Below are positions 27,601 through 42,600 of a stretch of DNA of 64,000 bases, piece after piece (positions within the stretch are counted from its first letter, which is position 1; every line of letters begins with the position of its first letter). The translations under genes and the position numbers were made by a program. The stretch covers positions 40,066,345 through 40,130,344 of the forward strand of contig LS997562.1 of the NCBI GenBank assembly GCA_000469685.2, given 5' to 3'. Under the pieces are notes generated by a model. It did not search any database and was not told the DNA's origin. It was given only the letters and a program-made list of their open reading frames with translations. Source of the DNA: Haemonchus contortus. Taxonomy: Eukaryota; Nematoda; Chromadorea; Rhabditida; Trichostrongylidae.

Positions 27601-30600
27601 AATGTGAATATCGAGCGCTTGTGGATGGATACTACTTGATATATGACAGACTTTAATTCTTTGTCTTTATGAATTCCGGTCTCGAAAGCACCCGTAGAGC
27701 TTTTTGCAGCAAGTGCTTCACAACGTGCGAAAATTCGTCAAATCTTTTTTCGATCCTCAGTACTGATAATAGTGCAAATGATTTATAACTAGCAGTAGCC
27801 TGGTTATTTACTGTTTTATTGTTTCTTCAGTAGCGGAAGTCAAAATACCTGATGCTGCGTTTTGTTGTTTGAACTTTACGATGAACAAATGCTGAGGGCA
27901 AAACAATTACAGAACTTCCTAGATTATCAGCGCTGATAGTCGATTGAACAGCTTAAAGTCAACAGAAATCTGACTACTTGCTTTTTCTTTCTTGACGGTG
28001 ATCAGAATAGAGCTGATAGACTTGTGAATAAAACTTACGGCTACCATTTGGCTCCCTGAGACTCAGCGCTCTGCTCTTCTCATCTCTGAGTGGGTAAACT
28101 ATCCAAGAAACCGATAATTGATCGGATTACGCTAGCTTGCTTGAATTTTGATGCTTGCGCTGTAAGGGTAGAGTGGATAAAGTAATTAGTGCCCTTCTTA
28201 TCTGGATCCCCTATTAGATAATTAGGGGGAATCGTGGAGGAATCTGATGACGTGCGAGCCCACATTTGGGTGTCTGGCCGTGTCTGTCTGCTTATGGTTT
28301 CCTTTTGCAGGAAGGGTGATTACCCTGGAAGATTCAGCTTCTAAAAGAGCATTATAGCCTTGCTTAGGGATTCCAAAGCTTTTTGAGAATGTATACTCGA
28401 TCCTTGTCATTCATCTAAATAGTATGGACTTTTATAAATTTCCAGGGTGGCGAGGATGCCATGGATCGTACTCCAAGGTCAGCAGGTACGTCGACCACGA
28501 CGACCACTCCACGTACTGTCAATTCAGACTCCATACGGTGAGTGAACATTTTTCCTATGCCTAGTCAGGTTTCTTCAACACTTTCGACTCTGCACTCCAG
28601 AGTCAAGATTTCTTCACTCCTTTGGTTGTGCCTGAACTTCGAACTTTACATGCCTTCAAATGTAATCGTACCATGACCTATGCAGTAGTTCACCTAAGAT
28701 TACTGTATTTACCATAATCATTTGGTAGAGTAGAATCTTCAGAGAGGACATTCAAAAGTGTTAGGTTTCCCACAGCAAACCTCAGAGTTTCTCTTCGGGA
28801 TCGATATCTACTACTTGCATGCGTGTGCTGATGAGGTAGCACTTAGGTAACACTCATATTTTTAAATTTGAAGATTATTTTCTGGATACTTGGCATCAAG
28901 GTGTATGCCAAAGTTGTCTAGGGTAGCAGATAATGAGAATATTTACTGTGGAAGGTGACCCGGTCTAAATGAGCTAGACGTAGTTATCAGCAAAGGCTAC
29001 TAACTGTGAAGATATGGTAATTCGATAGCGCGAGGCACTTCACCACATCCAGAACAGCCGGGCTGTTCATGGCCGAACTCCAATTTAAGGCTGCAGCACA
29101 TAAGGAGATTAGTGAGTGGTATTGATGCATATAAAGCGCTCGACTATAGCTCAGCAATTTAGTGTTCATTTTTATAGTTTTTTTTTTGAGGCACAAATGC
29201 AACACTGATATTAGCACGTTTGCTTTTACTGCAAACTAAGGAGCAATTGCTTTGCGTAGGCAAGTGATGACGGCAATGGTAACAAAACCACCACGACCGC
29301 CAGTCAGGCAGACGGCAAATGCACACCCACAAGATGTTTGTTCTCCTTTCGCCCTTCCACAATGGCTATTTCTGGTTTTTATGGCTCCGCGTATAATTCA
29401 GGGTCTTTCGGCACCTTGAGGCACCTGGCTATAATTTCCATCACGTTTATAGTCAGCGTTGTGTACTCGAGAGCGACTGGATTATCGAGTTGTCTGCTGC
29501 TATTTTATTATTCTCATTCATCCTCTAGTGAATTTCGAAATAAGTGAAACAGCTGCTGTAGAGAGAATAACTTGGGTGATTCGACCTAACACCCCCATGG
29601 CTATTCCATTTAAGAGGCGTCGAAGTCCGCTTCAGAACGGTTCCGATAGTACTTCGGATTGGGACCAGCCAGTTGGGAAGGTTTTCGCAAAGGTGCCGGC
29701 GGGACAATATAAATGTGTCGAATTGCCTCTGTTTTGCAAGTCATTTGGAACGCTTTGTCGTTTTACGACCTCCAATGAAGAGCTCGAAACGATAGGCGGA
29801 AAACACCCAGATGGCTTCACTTGTAGCATCTGGCCATTTGTCGACCATGGATCACCACCTCAAAATATCTTTCGGCCATTGTTATGATAGGATAAGTTTA
29901 GCCGAAAATATAACCCGGTAATGCCCTCAGCAGATGACCCCCTATCAACCCCCGTCCGCTTCAGGTTTTCCCGCCCACGCCGCGACAACTCGCCCAGAAG
30001 GGCTCCGTCTAGGTTTTTTTTCACTCAAAGTAATATTTCTTCGAATCGAAACCCCACTCCGATGCTTCAATTCGTCATCATCGTTTCTCATCACTATCTG
30101 TGTCTCCTCAGGCAGTGTACTCTCTGAGCTGCCGATTGGCCGCATATTGGTCATCAGGGCGCGAGTGTTGCTCAGCCGACGTCCGACCCCTCACACAGTG
30201 TAAAATATGGATCGCATTTCACTTTAGCCGGCGATCACACCCCATGTTCGCGTTTTGCATTATATGCCCACACCATTAGTACGTGTGCTATCAATCGGAC
30301 GTTTCTTGGTGTGTCGTTGTGAAAAATGCTTATTTGCATCTTACATCTCTTCGCTGAAAAATAACTGCTTTATAACGACATCCAGCTTTCTTGACTGTGT
30401 TCAATTCAATGGCAGTCCTTAAGGTGTGAGTGGTTCGAGTGCCTCATTTTTAAGACACGTACGTTATAGGATCCAAACCTTTCTAGATCAAGAGGATGTT
30501 TCCTTTGTTGAGTCAAACAACGTTTCCTTTTCTTATAGAGGAGTGCTGCTTTGCATATAATCATCAATAAAAAACAAAAGAATAATTGAAGACTAAATTG

Positions 30601-33600
30601 AATTATGAGGCCTTCAAGATTTAAACCCTTTGTGGTTTGCAGCGATTCAGACGGTTGCTCCTTGAGGTCCCAACTGGAGTAGCCCTTTTTCCTAGAGAGG
30701 GTCCGGTGCAGATGGGTTGAGACATCCTTTTCAAGAAAACACGACATGTAAGCCTCTGGTTCACCTCTTTGCCATAAGTAATAAACGAGTTGTTTAAACG
30801 AACATGAGAGTTGTTTAAACGAACATGAATTAGATCTAAGAAGAATTACAAGGTCAGAACGTATTCATCCAGAGTGTTGATTCGTCTAGGTGCCCACGCG
30901 AATCAGGATATCAACCGCAACGCAACTGCTTTTGCGAGTTCTATATTACTAGGAAATTATTGAAAAAATATTTTATTCCCAAACGTTGTCCTAAGAAGCA
31001 GCTTATTTCCACTTTGAGTAGTTCATATGCTGATATTTGTGGTGATCTGTGGTAATCTATACACCTTCTTATGGCTTTGGGAAAATAAACTTTAGTAATT
31101 GCCAAGGGGTGGACGCTATAAGCAATAGAAAGCGCTTCTGGAGTACGATACGATAAATGGTGAAGTTTTAGTTTTGGTCTCACCGTCGATCAATTTCGTC
31201 TAGGGTTGCGCTCTTAAGTGTGACTCCTAGTCAGTATCGTGATGATGTGCGAATGCGTATTTGGCCTACACAATGACTTGCTCGATCTAGCTTGTGTACG
31301 TGTTGAGGATTTTCCTTCCAGACGATTCTACCACCAATCAAAAGATCCCAGAGGGGTAGTTGGCTGGGTTGGTCTCAGCTGGTTCTGAGCTGGAACTTGA
31401 TCTCGGACTACACCCTTCGATGTCAAGCACGTATGATACCCCTCACAGTTTATTTGTAAAACAGAAATTCGACAGAATGTTTAGTTCTCAACGCAATACA
31501 GAACATATGGGACTAGCTGATGTACAAGTCGTTATGTAGAACTTTCCCTACGGATGTGTTGCGGTTTTTTTGTGAGTTGTCCATAGGAAGCTTTAAAGTG
31601 AGGGGATCACTATGGCAGCTATAGTAGCCATGGCTATGCGATTGTAGTGTAGCGTTAAACTAGACGATAACCTGCGTTTCATAGCTGTCCCGCTTTCCGG
31701 CGGACGTGTTACACTGGATGCAATTCAGTTGTGTCACCGCGTAGGTCGTAACTTGTCGTAGCTTGTTCGATAGCCAATCAAAGGACAACAAGCTACTACA
31801 ACTCGTCCAAAGTTTTGTTTTGAATCCACACATGGTCTCACAGGATAACTCGTCCGAAACTTGGCGATTACGACTTCTCCTTGAATTCTCTTGATTGCCG
31901 AAGCTCTGTTCGTGCTCTTTTGAATTGGAACACAATATGCTATTTTGAAATGACGTCAATTGTTTTCCTGTTGGGACCATTCAGTAGTTTCAGGAAACCT
32001 GACTCATGCTTAACTTGTTATTGATAAGGCACGTCATGAGTTTTACAACAAAAAGTATCTGTCAGTCATGCCGTTCAGTCAAGTTACTCGTGGCAATTAG
32101 CGACAATAGCAACCTGCGTCTTTTGGCGGTGAACTCGTCCGAATCTTGTATCTACGCTCCTGATATCATTATAGCCAGAATTAGGATGTTTATGTAGTAG
32201 GATGTTCGAGTACGAGTGAATGCTCTGCTCTTCATGTGAACTAATATAACAGTTTGAAATGGGTAGTCGACTTTCTGGAATTTCTATTTTCTTGGAGAGG
32301 TTGACTTGAGCTTATTTTTCGTTACGCGTGGGTTTTCTTCAGAGGAAGATGAATTTTCGAGTTTGCCCCGGGCACGGTCTTGGGTCGAAATTCCGCTCCA
32401 GTACTCGTCCAGCCGAGCATTTCATTACTTTTTACTCACTTACATGTCTCGGATTTGTTTAGAAGGATGAAAGCGTTGACTCGTCTGCCTACACTAAGCT
32501 TTGTATGAGTGAAACACCCTTTCAACTACTATTGTGATTCTATGGAATTCATTTTTCCAGATGCATTCAAAAACTAAATTGACCATGCCAAAGTTTATTT
32601 TGTCGATTTTGGTTTGCCATCGGTTACTAAAACAATTAGTGAATTTGTCGGGATGTGTCGCTCATGATTTTTGATTACCTATTATTTATTATTAAATCCG
32701 ACTGTGTATGTGCCGGAAGTGATTGACGTACTGTTTCTGAGCAAGCCAAGTGATTAATAAATATCGTTGATTGTTTTCAGACGGCCTACTGTTCTACATC
32801 CGACCCCATCAAAACCGTCCACCAGTACTCCGAAAAGAGCCGTTCGACCGGTTAAACCCGTTCAGGTGAGCTCTTGGCACTTTCGTCCGGGCTTACCAGA
32901 TTCAAAAACCTTTCATAACTCGCCTCTCTTCACTAATCGCTGTTACGAGAGCAACCTTAGCAAGTAAGTACAGATAGTACGCGCGTAAAATCAATAATCG
33001 AGCCGAAGCTTCCGTATTCATTGACGGAACCCAAAGCAAATTGAAGTTCTGGCCCAATGAGTTTTTATTGAGGTAGTTAGAGACTTTTCGCGAATTTTTC
33101 TCATGGCCCTTAATTGCTCATTCGATATTCAACTCTCAAAATCTTGTTGAATTGTTTGAAGTCAGGAGATAATGTTCTGAATTCTGGAGATCTTCCTGTA
33201 ATCGGTACAATTGAAATGAATAACCAGAAGTGTCAAGGGGTTTCTATTACTCATCTGTAGCGCCTGTTCACTCGGAACGGATCAAATAACAAGTCCAGTG
33301 GTTTTTGAGCAGAGGCTCAAGGGTCTATCGATTGATCACCCCTTAAAATTCCCAACCCTGGCTCGTTGCGATCGCAGGCAACGGTAGAGCCTCATCAAAA
33401 GCTATAATCATCTGGCTAGTTGGCTAGAAGGATAGCCTTCAGCCGCTGGATTAGTCGTACACTTTTTTGATAATCCTGATAGACGTTTGTGAAGTTGTGT
33501 GGGAATTCCTAGATCATCAACGGTTGATACCTCAATGCCTGTTTCGGCCACTGTACGCCCTTGCAGAACTGATCTTACCCCATATTTTGCAACTATATTA

Positions 33601-36600
33601 CACTACCAGCTTGTTTCGGGCTCAAGACTCTCCTTCCACCTAGGTGGATCTGTCGAGAACTCCGTCCAATACTTTTTCAGCTTACGTGCATATGCCTGGG
33701 ATTTTTCTTGTCAGATTATTCAACTAGAAATTCCAATTAGTTTCAGAAACTAATCGTTTGCACCTGGGCGACCTCGAGAAAACCACGAGCTATTTTCGAA
33801 TTCGATAAGATTCTGCACTCCAGAGCTGGAGGGATCTATCACAGCTTTACAATCTCGTGAATTCGCAAACGGTCACGTTGCCACCGCACCCATGACTGCC
33901 CTCCACTGTCCAAGCTCCCAACGCAGTTGCTCCTCTCACGTTTCTCCTGACGGACAAGTTTTGCTAAAAAGTGTAAGAGATCCTGGGAAAAATTGTTGAA
34001 AGGGGTTTCTTGCGTTTGCTCTGTCGAGCTTCAATCAAGATTGAAATTGAATGGATTCATTCACGATCGTTTACCAGTCATATAACGTGGTATTCCCTAG
34101 CATCAAGATACTTACTTTTGCCAGTTATCAATGAGAGGAAATTGCCTTCTTCTCCACTCGCCATCAGTGGGCGGAGTCCTTGAATTGGGCGGGTTAACGT
34201 TGAGCGTGAAGCGTTACCGTATCGGGGCTCATTGACTTGAAACAAGTTTTCCCTATGTCTCTCCCATCAGGAATAATGAGAAAGTTGACATTGCAATGCT
34301 TTTTAAACCATGTCTCTCAAAAGCCTACCGTTGGGGAAAGATGTGTTCCATCATTCAGCAGTCGGCGCTTTTTGAGCTTCTAAAAACTCTACGTAGTCGT
34401 TGACGTGCACTCTATCTGTCCGCACCAGATGATCATCACTCGATGACATCTGCTTCACAGCAGTCGCAATCCATTCGTTTGCTCTCCAACAACATTACTG
34501 GATTTCTTACTAGAATCACATGCTATTGCTTATGTATTTATTCTTATCTGATGGATGCTCTAGGCTTTTTCAACGTCTCTATTCACTGCTTCCGTGGTTT
34601 TTTTTGGAAAACTAAATATCATTCTTTATCATCCATTATCACTCTCTTTTATTCGTTTTACCGTATCCTTATCGCATAGTAGCGTTGTGAAACTTGGAAC
34701 GCAGGTATCTTCTGTGGTCTGAAAAGAAAGACCTGATTGTTTTCAAAACACTCGCGGTTCCACTTGCGCTAGCGAATCGATGGCAGGCAATATCCGAGTA
34801 GCCAAGCATACTTAGTAATACTTAGTAAAAAGTTTTTTTTTTCGATTCCGTACCATTAGTCATGGCATGAATGTTGGTTCGGGCATTAGTGTAGCCCACT
34901 GAGCGTACGTACACTTCAACATCAACATTGATGAGTTTAAAGTCGAGCTCAATACTACATGTAATGTCTGGCAGACTGATGTCTAGACTTTCAGATCACA
35001 TACTACAGCCAAATAACAGCGGTTAACAATTCTACAGCTAACCAAATCAGTCTAGGAGGGCGCCAATTGGTATCCTCGTCTTCACCTTGTTTTGTCCGGA
35101 AGAACAAGTTATCTAGGAGGGTGGAAACCCCAAGGAAACGCTTCGGCATCAAGGAATATGGCATGTAGGTCGTGAAATTTCACTTTGGCTCGGGTAGTTA
35201 CTGTCACGTTGCTCAGAGGGTAAACACACTGGCACGAGTGAGTTGTTGTAAGGGGTAGAGATGTACTTGGGTACATAGATTTAAACTACTGAGCATAGGC
35301 CGTCTGCATGGTGCATCCCTAGGTAGACTGGATAGTGCACCTCTGACGTTATCTATTTTTTGCCGACCGTTTTCATCTATTATTGTATTTCTAGTGCTTC
35401 TACTCTGGAAAAATTGAGAGCATAACTTCCTTATGCTCTTCACGGTGAGGAACGAACTAAGAGGCTGGAGCAATGGGGCGGGTGGTGGGAGAAAGGAGAG
35501 ATATTTTGGTTTCAACGTTCCTACGAAACAATTTCGTAACTGTGAAAATCAATAGAATGAATCCCTCCGATTCCTTCACCTCGTCCATCTGGTATACATA
35601 CCTTTAATTATATTTGTAAACCAGGGTATTGTAGCATCCGGATGGGAGGTGGAGGAGCTACTCAAAAAGCGCCACATCTGTTGTTTCCACTCTCGTTCGA
35701 ACGCTCGTTTGGCGACACATGTAGTGTTCTAAACTCGTTTCTGCCTTTTGCCATTGATTCAAGTTTATTTCTAGCTGATTGGTCGTGGGATTCCACGAAA
35801 TCCACTTGTCTGCTTTTTTTCGTTGCTCATTTTTCTCAATGATACTAGCAAGCGGCTGTTGTGTCTGCTTTCGACTGAATTCTGCGAACAAGTGCTCCTG
35901 CCGTCATCGTTCAGCAGTGGCTGCTGCTGCTACTGCCCACTGCAAAGTGCCATTCAAAGGAAAAAAGAAACTGAGCACCAAGAAACATTGATTTACCTTT
36001 CATTGCTGCTACGAAGCGGTTGCTGTTGGTTCATCCACAGTCGGTCAGCAAAACTCAGTCGAAGACTGCGACTACGACCTGTCCTGCTTTGGTCTTTAGC
36101 CGTCTTGCCTCCAGTGAACATCAGGACCCTACTCCATTCGACTATAGGCTCTTTAGTCCTCTTTACGCAGCTGGTCTGGTCTGATAGGGACCGTCAAAGA
36201 TTTTTATACGAACGGATGATTTTCATCGCTCATTGCTCCTTTATCAGTAATTAATATAAACAGAGCAATAGCTTACTAGTCAGCGTCTGGGCTTTTTATT
36301 GGTTTTAGAAGTCTCATTGGTTCTTAATTGAATAAAATTTTCTCATTTACGACAAAACTCGAAAACTCGAAATTCATTGAAACTCGAAAACTTTGCAGTT
36401 GCCGCTCCTTTCCCTACTAATCACTCATTGATCAGTTATTACATAGTATTCGAAACTTTTTAAAGTTCTATCACAAAACAACAATTTTTAGCCTCCATCG
36501 CCAGTCGAGGTCGTTTTACCGAAACCACCGGTCGCAGCTGATTCTGAAACAGCAGAGGTAGACGTCGCTGAAACGATCGTTCTACCGAAAAAGACCGACA

Positions 36601-39600
36601 AACTGGATTTCACCAGGTTCGTTCATTTTCAACGCAATTCTTCCAATCATTTCCATTCCACTTGAGGGCAGGTTGCATGCATGGCGCATTATGGAAGCTT
36701 TTATATGAAATCTCCAATACATTTCCTGCTTCTTTTTTCAGTATATGTAGTTTTGTTTTCCGATCTTGATTGCGCCTATTTCAGAAGATGGCTACACGAC
36801 GATTTGTCGTCGTTGGCTTTCCAACCTCCCGCACCTGTTATGTTCTTCCCAGAACCGGTACGTCTTGATTTCATAAGTAAACTGATTTCGTCTAAGTGGC
36901 TTTTGAATAGAACAAGTCCAGCAATAAGTGTAAGATGTTCCCGTCAAATTAGTGGGTCAATATACATATTTATTCAAATTAAATCAGATCGAAAACGCTG
37001 TCAAAATAGTCTAGAATGAAGTTTTTTTTGCACTTTTGCAAAATTTTGGAAGCTTCTCCTTGCTTGGTAAACTCAACTCGATTTAAATGAAATAAAGCCG
37101 GATTGGGTACAAGTTCTTACTCCTTTCCATTTTTCAAGGATGTTATGGGAGATTTTCCCACTGGTTTGTTTCTAATTTAGTTCGATGCAGGTGAATCAAA
37201 ATGAGTTCGAAATTTAATTTTCTCCCTTTTTCGTTGACTGTTTTTGTGCTTTTCGTTACGTATTCGATTCAAAATAAATTTATTGAGTTGAGTTAAATTG
37301 AAAACGATATCCACCTTTTCGTTACTTTTTAAAAGTGAAATTTCGGACAATTCTTAATGGCAATATCTTCCTTTTATGGGTTGGTTCCCATGGACACATT
37401 GAACTCTGGAATCTGAAGTTATTGAGGCGTGGATGATAGTGATAGTGTGGACGATAACGTTTAATAGTAACGTATTTCAGTGTTCGTTTTACAACGACCC
37501 CGACGAGCACTCATTGGGCAGCTGCTCTGCCGAGGTAGCCGCGATTAATGCTCCTGCCAGGAGAGAAAAGTCAAAAAGAAGCAATGGGTACGAACCTCTT
37601 GTGTGATTAAAGACGCTCAGTATTTTTTACGACTGCTGATTAATTATCGCCGTAAAGCAGACTGAGATTTGGAGCGGAGAATTATGATGGTCTAGGTCTC
37701 TCCTCCAAGCATCATTTAGCTGTCATGAAAAACCTAAGGTGTTTGTTATCTTACAATATTTGTTGAAAGCGGCATACCAAACTTACTAGCAGGCTTTCAC
37801 TCTTCTTCTAGGTCCGTTCCCCTTACGTGTCAAAAAGGGTCCTCTTAGAAGAAGAGGCATTCAGTATGCCCACTCCGCTAATTGCAGGAATCCTCAATCT
37901 TCTTTGGATATTCCCAATCAGAGTTGGTAGATTCACGGTCCTTAAGGCGTTCATTGTTGGTTCTTCCAAAGCAGAAAATCTTAGCCTTTCTTAGTCCTCG
38001 AAAATCCGGAAAATAAGGCTTACGAAGTCGAAATGTTTGCACAGATGGTGTCTGGGAAATATCGGAAGTAGATCGCATGGCGCACCCTCAGCCAAATGTA
38101 CCTGCTACTTCTCGAATTTTAATAGACCTTGAACGATGATTGACGGCTCAACTTACTATGCGACTTCAGCATCGCGATTGTTGCCTCGTTGGAGAAACCA
38201 GCACCCATTCGTCCGCAGCCATGTCGTCCTCAACCTGTCTATGGTAGTCAAGGAAGGACCAGTGGGTGAGTGACGTATTCCTAGTTCGATTCTTCCTCTT
38301 GTTGACTGTCAAAGGTGGGGTAGGACAAAACCATGCAAAGTCCTCCCACTTTCAAAGTACACCATATCTTTTTGAGTTTTTGCTCCTTTTTTTGTTTTTT
38401 TACTGGTAAAAACCAACACTACTGGGTAACAACAGATGTTCCATAGATTTGCTAACAGAGAGAGGATCGGCAATAAAAGAGGAAAATAAAAGCTGGCTTC
38501 CGAAGGATTCATTTAGGCGTTTTCGATCAGTTAAGTTATAATATCGACAGAAAGCTTCACGTCTACACAGTCATGAGCTTCAGAACAGCTTGCTTCGATT
38601 TATAATTACAATGACTCCAATTACATCTCTGAACCAGAATTTAACAAATTTTCGAAAAAAGTCTAAACCGCTTCGTTCCAGGCCCCGGAATTTCCCTATG
38701 GAACTTGAGGTGCCGAGCATACCTCGTGTGGCTTCATATGATCATGTTCCCGAACGACGTGATTACCCGAGCAATACCTGGAGATCGGGATCACAGGTGC
38801 GGGTTGCTTCTGCAGTGAGTTTTTAGCAGTAGCAATCTTAGATCAGCATAATCCTATTTGACAGTTTAGTAACAACAGTAACAGTAGTGGTAGCAGTAAG
38901 AAAATGTATGTTCATTGTAATCAATGTAGATCTTACAATTAATGCCGTACAATCATGTCTTTTATGCCATTATAATAACTATTACAATAGTTATAGTGGT
39001 AGAATAATAACAATTGTAATACTACTATTAGTAATATCAATAGTAATGACAATAGTAACAACAGCAATTGTAACAATAGTACTAGTAACAATGCTGGTTA
39101 CGACAGAATATACGGTTGATTATATCGTTTAGGAACCTCACCAGGCACACGGAAGCGTGCCACCGGAGGACGTCTTGAGGCCATCGCCTTCCGCCTTCCA
39201 AACTGTATCCAACTTATCAGGACGTAGTGCAAATATGAGAGGATCGCTGAGGTTAGTCAAATTTTTGGCCTGGTCGATAAATAGTGGGAATAATATCTTG
39301 AAATGTTTACGAGCCGTAGCATCCCATTTCAACGCTTTGTATCCGCTGGTTGCGCGAGGTTATTCCTCTGAATCGTGGAGACATTCCGCGTATGCAACGT
39401 TGTGTAGAAGCCAGCAGATGTATAAGAAAAAAGAATCGTCCTTTTCTTCTCCTCCATCCCTTAGATGGAGGCGATAAGCCCCTCCAATGGGCAATTATGG
39501 ATGCGCTACGTCGTGGGTAGAATTCTACGGGTTTCATAATTCATATTTTTTGGAGCTTAGAGAAGTTGCTATTCCGTTGATCAACACTTCAGTAATAGAA

Positions 39601-42600
39601 TTAATCCAGTAAAAGATCCCTTTTGGTCACTTTGAACAAATTTCAATTCATCGTAATGTTGACTCTAACAACTGAGATGATTATAAATCGATAAATAAAT
39701 GCTTCTCAGATCACTTCCTGACGCCGGTCTTATCATCCGTGGTAGGTACCAACACCAGCCGTCACCAATGAAAGATCCATCTTTAGCTATAGATCAGTTG
39801 TGTGCCGAATTAGAACTCAACACTGAACAGGTATCGCTATGCTACACATTACCGATTTACAGTGTTTCGCAATGCGAAGAGATTTTCGATTTCCGTTCTC
39901 ACATTATTCCCAAAAGTTGTTCTCATTCAGCCCATGACGGCTGCCGATAAGCGACGATCGTTCCCAACATCGTACGCCCGCGACAGCGCGTTCGCTACAG
40001 GAAGTTCGGTTTACGAACAACCGATGCGACGTCTGTCCGAAAAAAGGGCACCACCGATTGAAAGGAAAGCTCAGCCGTAAGTGGAGCATTACCCGATGTC
40101 CATTGTGGGACGCTGGGAGAACTTGTGCAGGAGCTATAATGCGCGACTAGTCGCAGAGAAGCAGAGTTGTCGCCGCAGCCTATGCGCATCAGCAGGCGAG
40201 ACAACTCGCAAGCAATTTCTCTGCCCTCTGTCCACTAGCCGCGCAAAGGACCTCTTGCATCACACACAAGTGTGAGCGATAAAAAATATTCGTTACAGAT
40301 ACCAGCAACCTCCGGTGGGGCTCTATCATGCAGCGGCGGTGAGCAGTCACCAGCCAGTTCACCAGTCGCATTCCACACCAATGAACAACCAGCATCGAGT
40401 GACCCATGCTGCTGCACAACATCCACCACAACAACCACAACCAGCTGCACAAGTTCAACGTGTACCGCAACCACCTCAGTTTGCAACACAACCGGTTGTG
40501 AAGAAATCGAATCCACAACGGCAGCAGAAATCACTGGATGAGGTCACTAACATGCTGAACAACGTCGTCAACGACTTCCATGCGACTCAGCAACCTCCGC
40601 GAAAAAAGTCGCAGCCTAGTGAGTACTCCTCGCATAGCATAATTAAAGGTCAAAATATTGTAGTGTCCAAGTAAACCACAGCTACGTGTTACTGGAAAGC
40701 TGAGGAAGGATGGTCAGGTATAGTGAACCGCAATTTGAGGGAAACGAGGGTCAGCGAACAGTGCCTCATCGAAATAAGTCCTCCTCGGAAGGAAATTACG
40801 CCTCTCGAGAAAAATCCGCCCCTCATTAGAACGTGTACTGGGAGAGTAAGGCTGGTAATATTTTTAACTGTATATAACCCGAGAATCCACGCACGCATAT
40901 TTCATAGTTCCTATGCGTATCCTGAAATCAAGACCAAATAGCTTTTTTCTTAGTTTTCTGCGCCATTGGAGAACTCAATATCCACTCTTGTTTCAAGGGG
41001 CATGACATCCTTCTAGGTTTACGCAGAATGTAACCACAAATAAATACAGATCTTTGAGCAACCGAGTAGTGGAGAATTTCAGGCCACGCTTTGTATGCTA
41101 CGCCTCATTCCATGAATCAGTCGAATCCATTCGAGACGATCAATCAAGAAAAGATCAATCCTAGTCGTGTAGAGGCTATGCACAATATGTTCGAAAGAAA
41201 TGCAGGTGAGTATCTTTGAAAATTTGTCTCGGAATTTCTTCATGAGTCTTAGGAGAATTGCCAATTGAAAACAAGAGGCTTTCACAAAAATCGAAAGATT
41301 TCTGGGATTCCTGAGAATTGTTACGGTGTTCCCGAGTATTGCAGACTCTAATTCAGTCCGATCGAGTTACTGATAGAGTTCTGAAAGTTGTTGGTGGAAT
41401 ATTGTTTTCGAATCACTTTTCTGCTGATTATGAGGACGTTATTGGACAAAGGCAGTGAAACGGGAGGGTGAAGGGTCAACATTCCACTCCTTTCGAAAAG
41501 TGAAGGTTTTCCCAATAAGTACTGTAGATTCGTGGCGGCTAGGTTGCCCAGCTTCAGCTCCCGTTAAATCGGTGGTCGGCCTGTAGCGGTGGTCCAGGTG
41601 TGAGCTAATGTCGGAGTTTCACGGAGTGACCTGTGCTCCATCTCGTGCCGCGTAAAAATGGTTCGGTCTTGCGACTAGATTACCCTCGAAGTACAAATCC
41701 TTCCTGACCTACGACAATATACTCGTGCTCATAGCAGACATCAATTGAGGATCTCAAATAATGTGGGGTTATGTGCTGTCATGACGCTTTAGTAAAGTTA
41801 CTGCTTTTCACTTATTTGGTCCTTATTGTAGTGTACGCCACAGCAATGGGTTGAGAACATATGAAAAGGTAGAAGTAAAAAAAATCACCTTAGAATCAAT
41901 AACTTTCGCTCCATGGGCGCTGTCCCATGCGTGAAGTCGCATCGAGGCTCCTCTTCCCTATTAGCGCGTGGGCATCATTTCGCATCGACTTCTTCCATAT
42001 TGTTGTGGTCCATCTAATCTAATGGAGGTATGTATGTGTCGGTGAGACAAGAGGAACAGGAGCATCCAAGAAGCACATGAAAGCGAGTACGAAGATTCTT
42101 TCTATGAGAAGACTGAAGGAGACGCGAGAGTGGACGTCTTTTTAGTTCTTGCCCAGCAATGAAGCCTTCGTTGCACCATTCTTTTCTTGACGGGACCACT
42201 GCGCGCGCCATATCAGTGTTCCCTTTAAAAAGGCATGTAAGTCAAGTCAGCATTGACGGCTATTAGCAGTGGCTCGATTGATTAGTGATTGATCGAGCCA
42301 TTGCTGAATCCTGATTGTGTGATTTCTTACCGAGCTTTTCCTTAACTGCAATACCAGGTTGCGCCCGCAGCCAGGCAAACTTGCAGTCTACATTTGTAAA
42401 GCTGTAAGCTTCATTTGCTAACTTTGTTTCCCATTGGAGCTTTTGGCTTATCTGACATGACGAAAGAACTTTTAAACAGCAACTGAACATTTTTCCAACA
42501 CATATACCCGAGGAAGCAAGTGTATGATCGCGGACTACGTCTCTCTGTTCACCCTCTGCAATTTCCTCGTGTGTAATTTTTGTCAGAAAAGAATAACTGT

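Larger units (their letters stand above)
28538..32780 (+). other. 4.2 kb intron of large gene
   Basis: Contains a 21-base tandem duplication near 30.8 kb and one marginal open frame at 29599. I recognise no transposon in it. Confidence 0.55.

Noticed and set aside
35823..36254. 143-codon plus-strand open frame in an intron
   Set aside because: Ends far from any splice signal in phase with neighbouring exons; no family resemblance.
37571..37597. Lys-rich 27-base exon candidate between exons 10 and 11
   Set aside because: Good acceptor and donor, but a length divisible by three does not cure the phase break.
40235..40541. Val/His-rich or Thr/Cys-rich frames overlapping exon 16
   Set aside because: Shadows of the Gln/His/Pro-rich exon, whose frame is fixed by splice phases.
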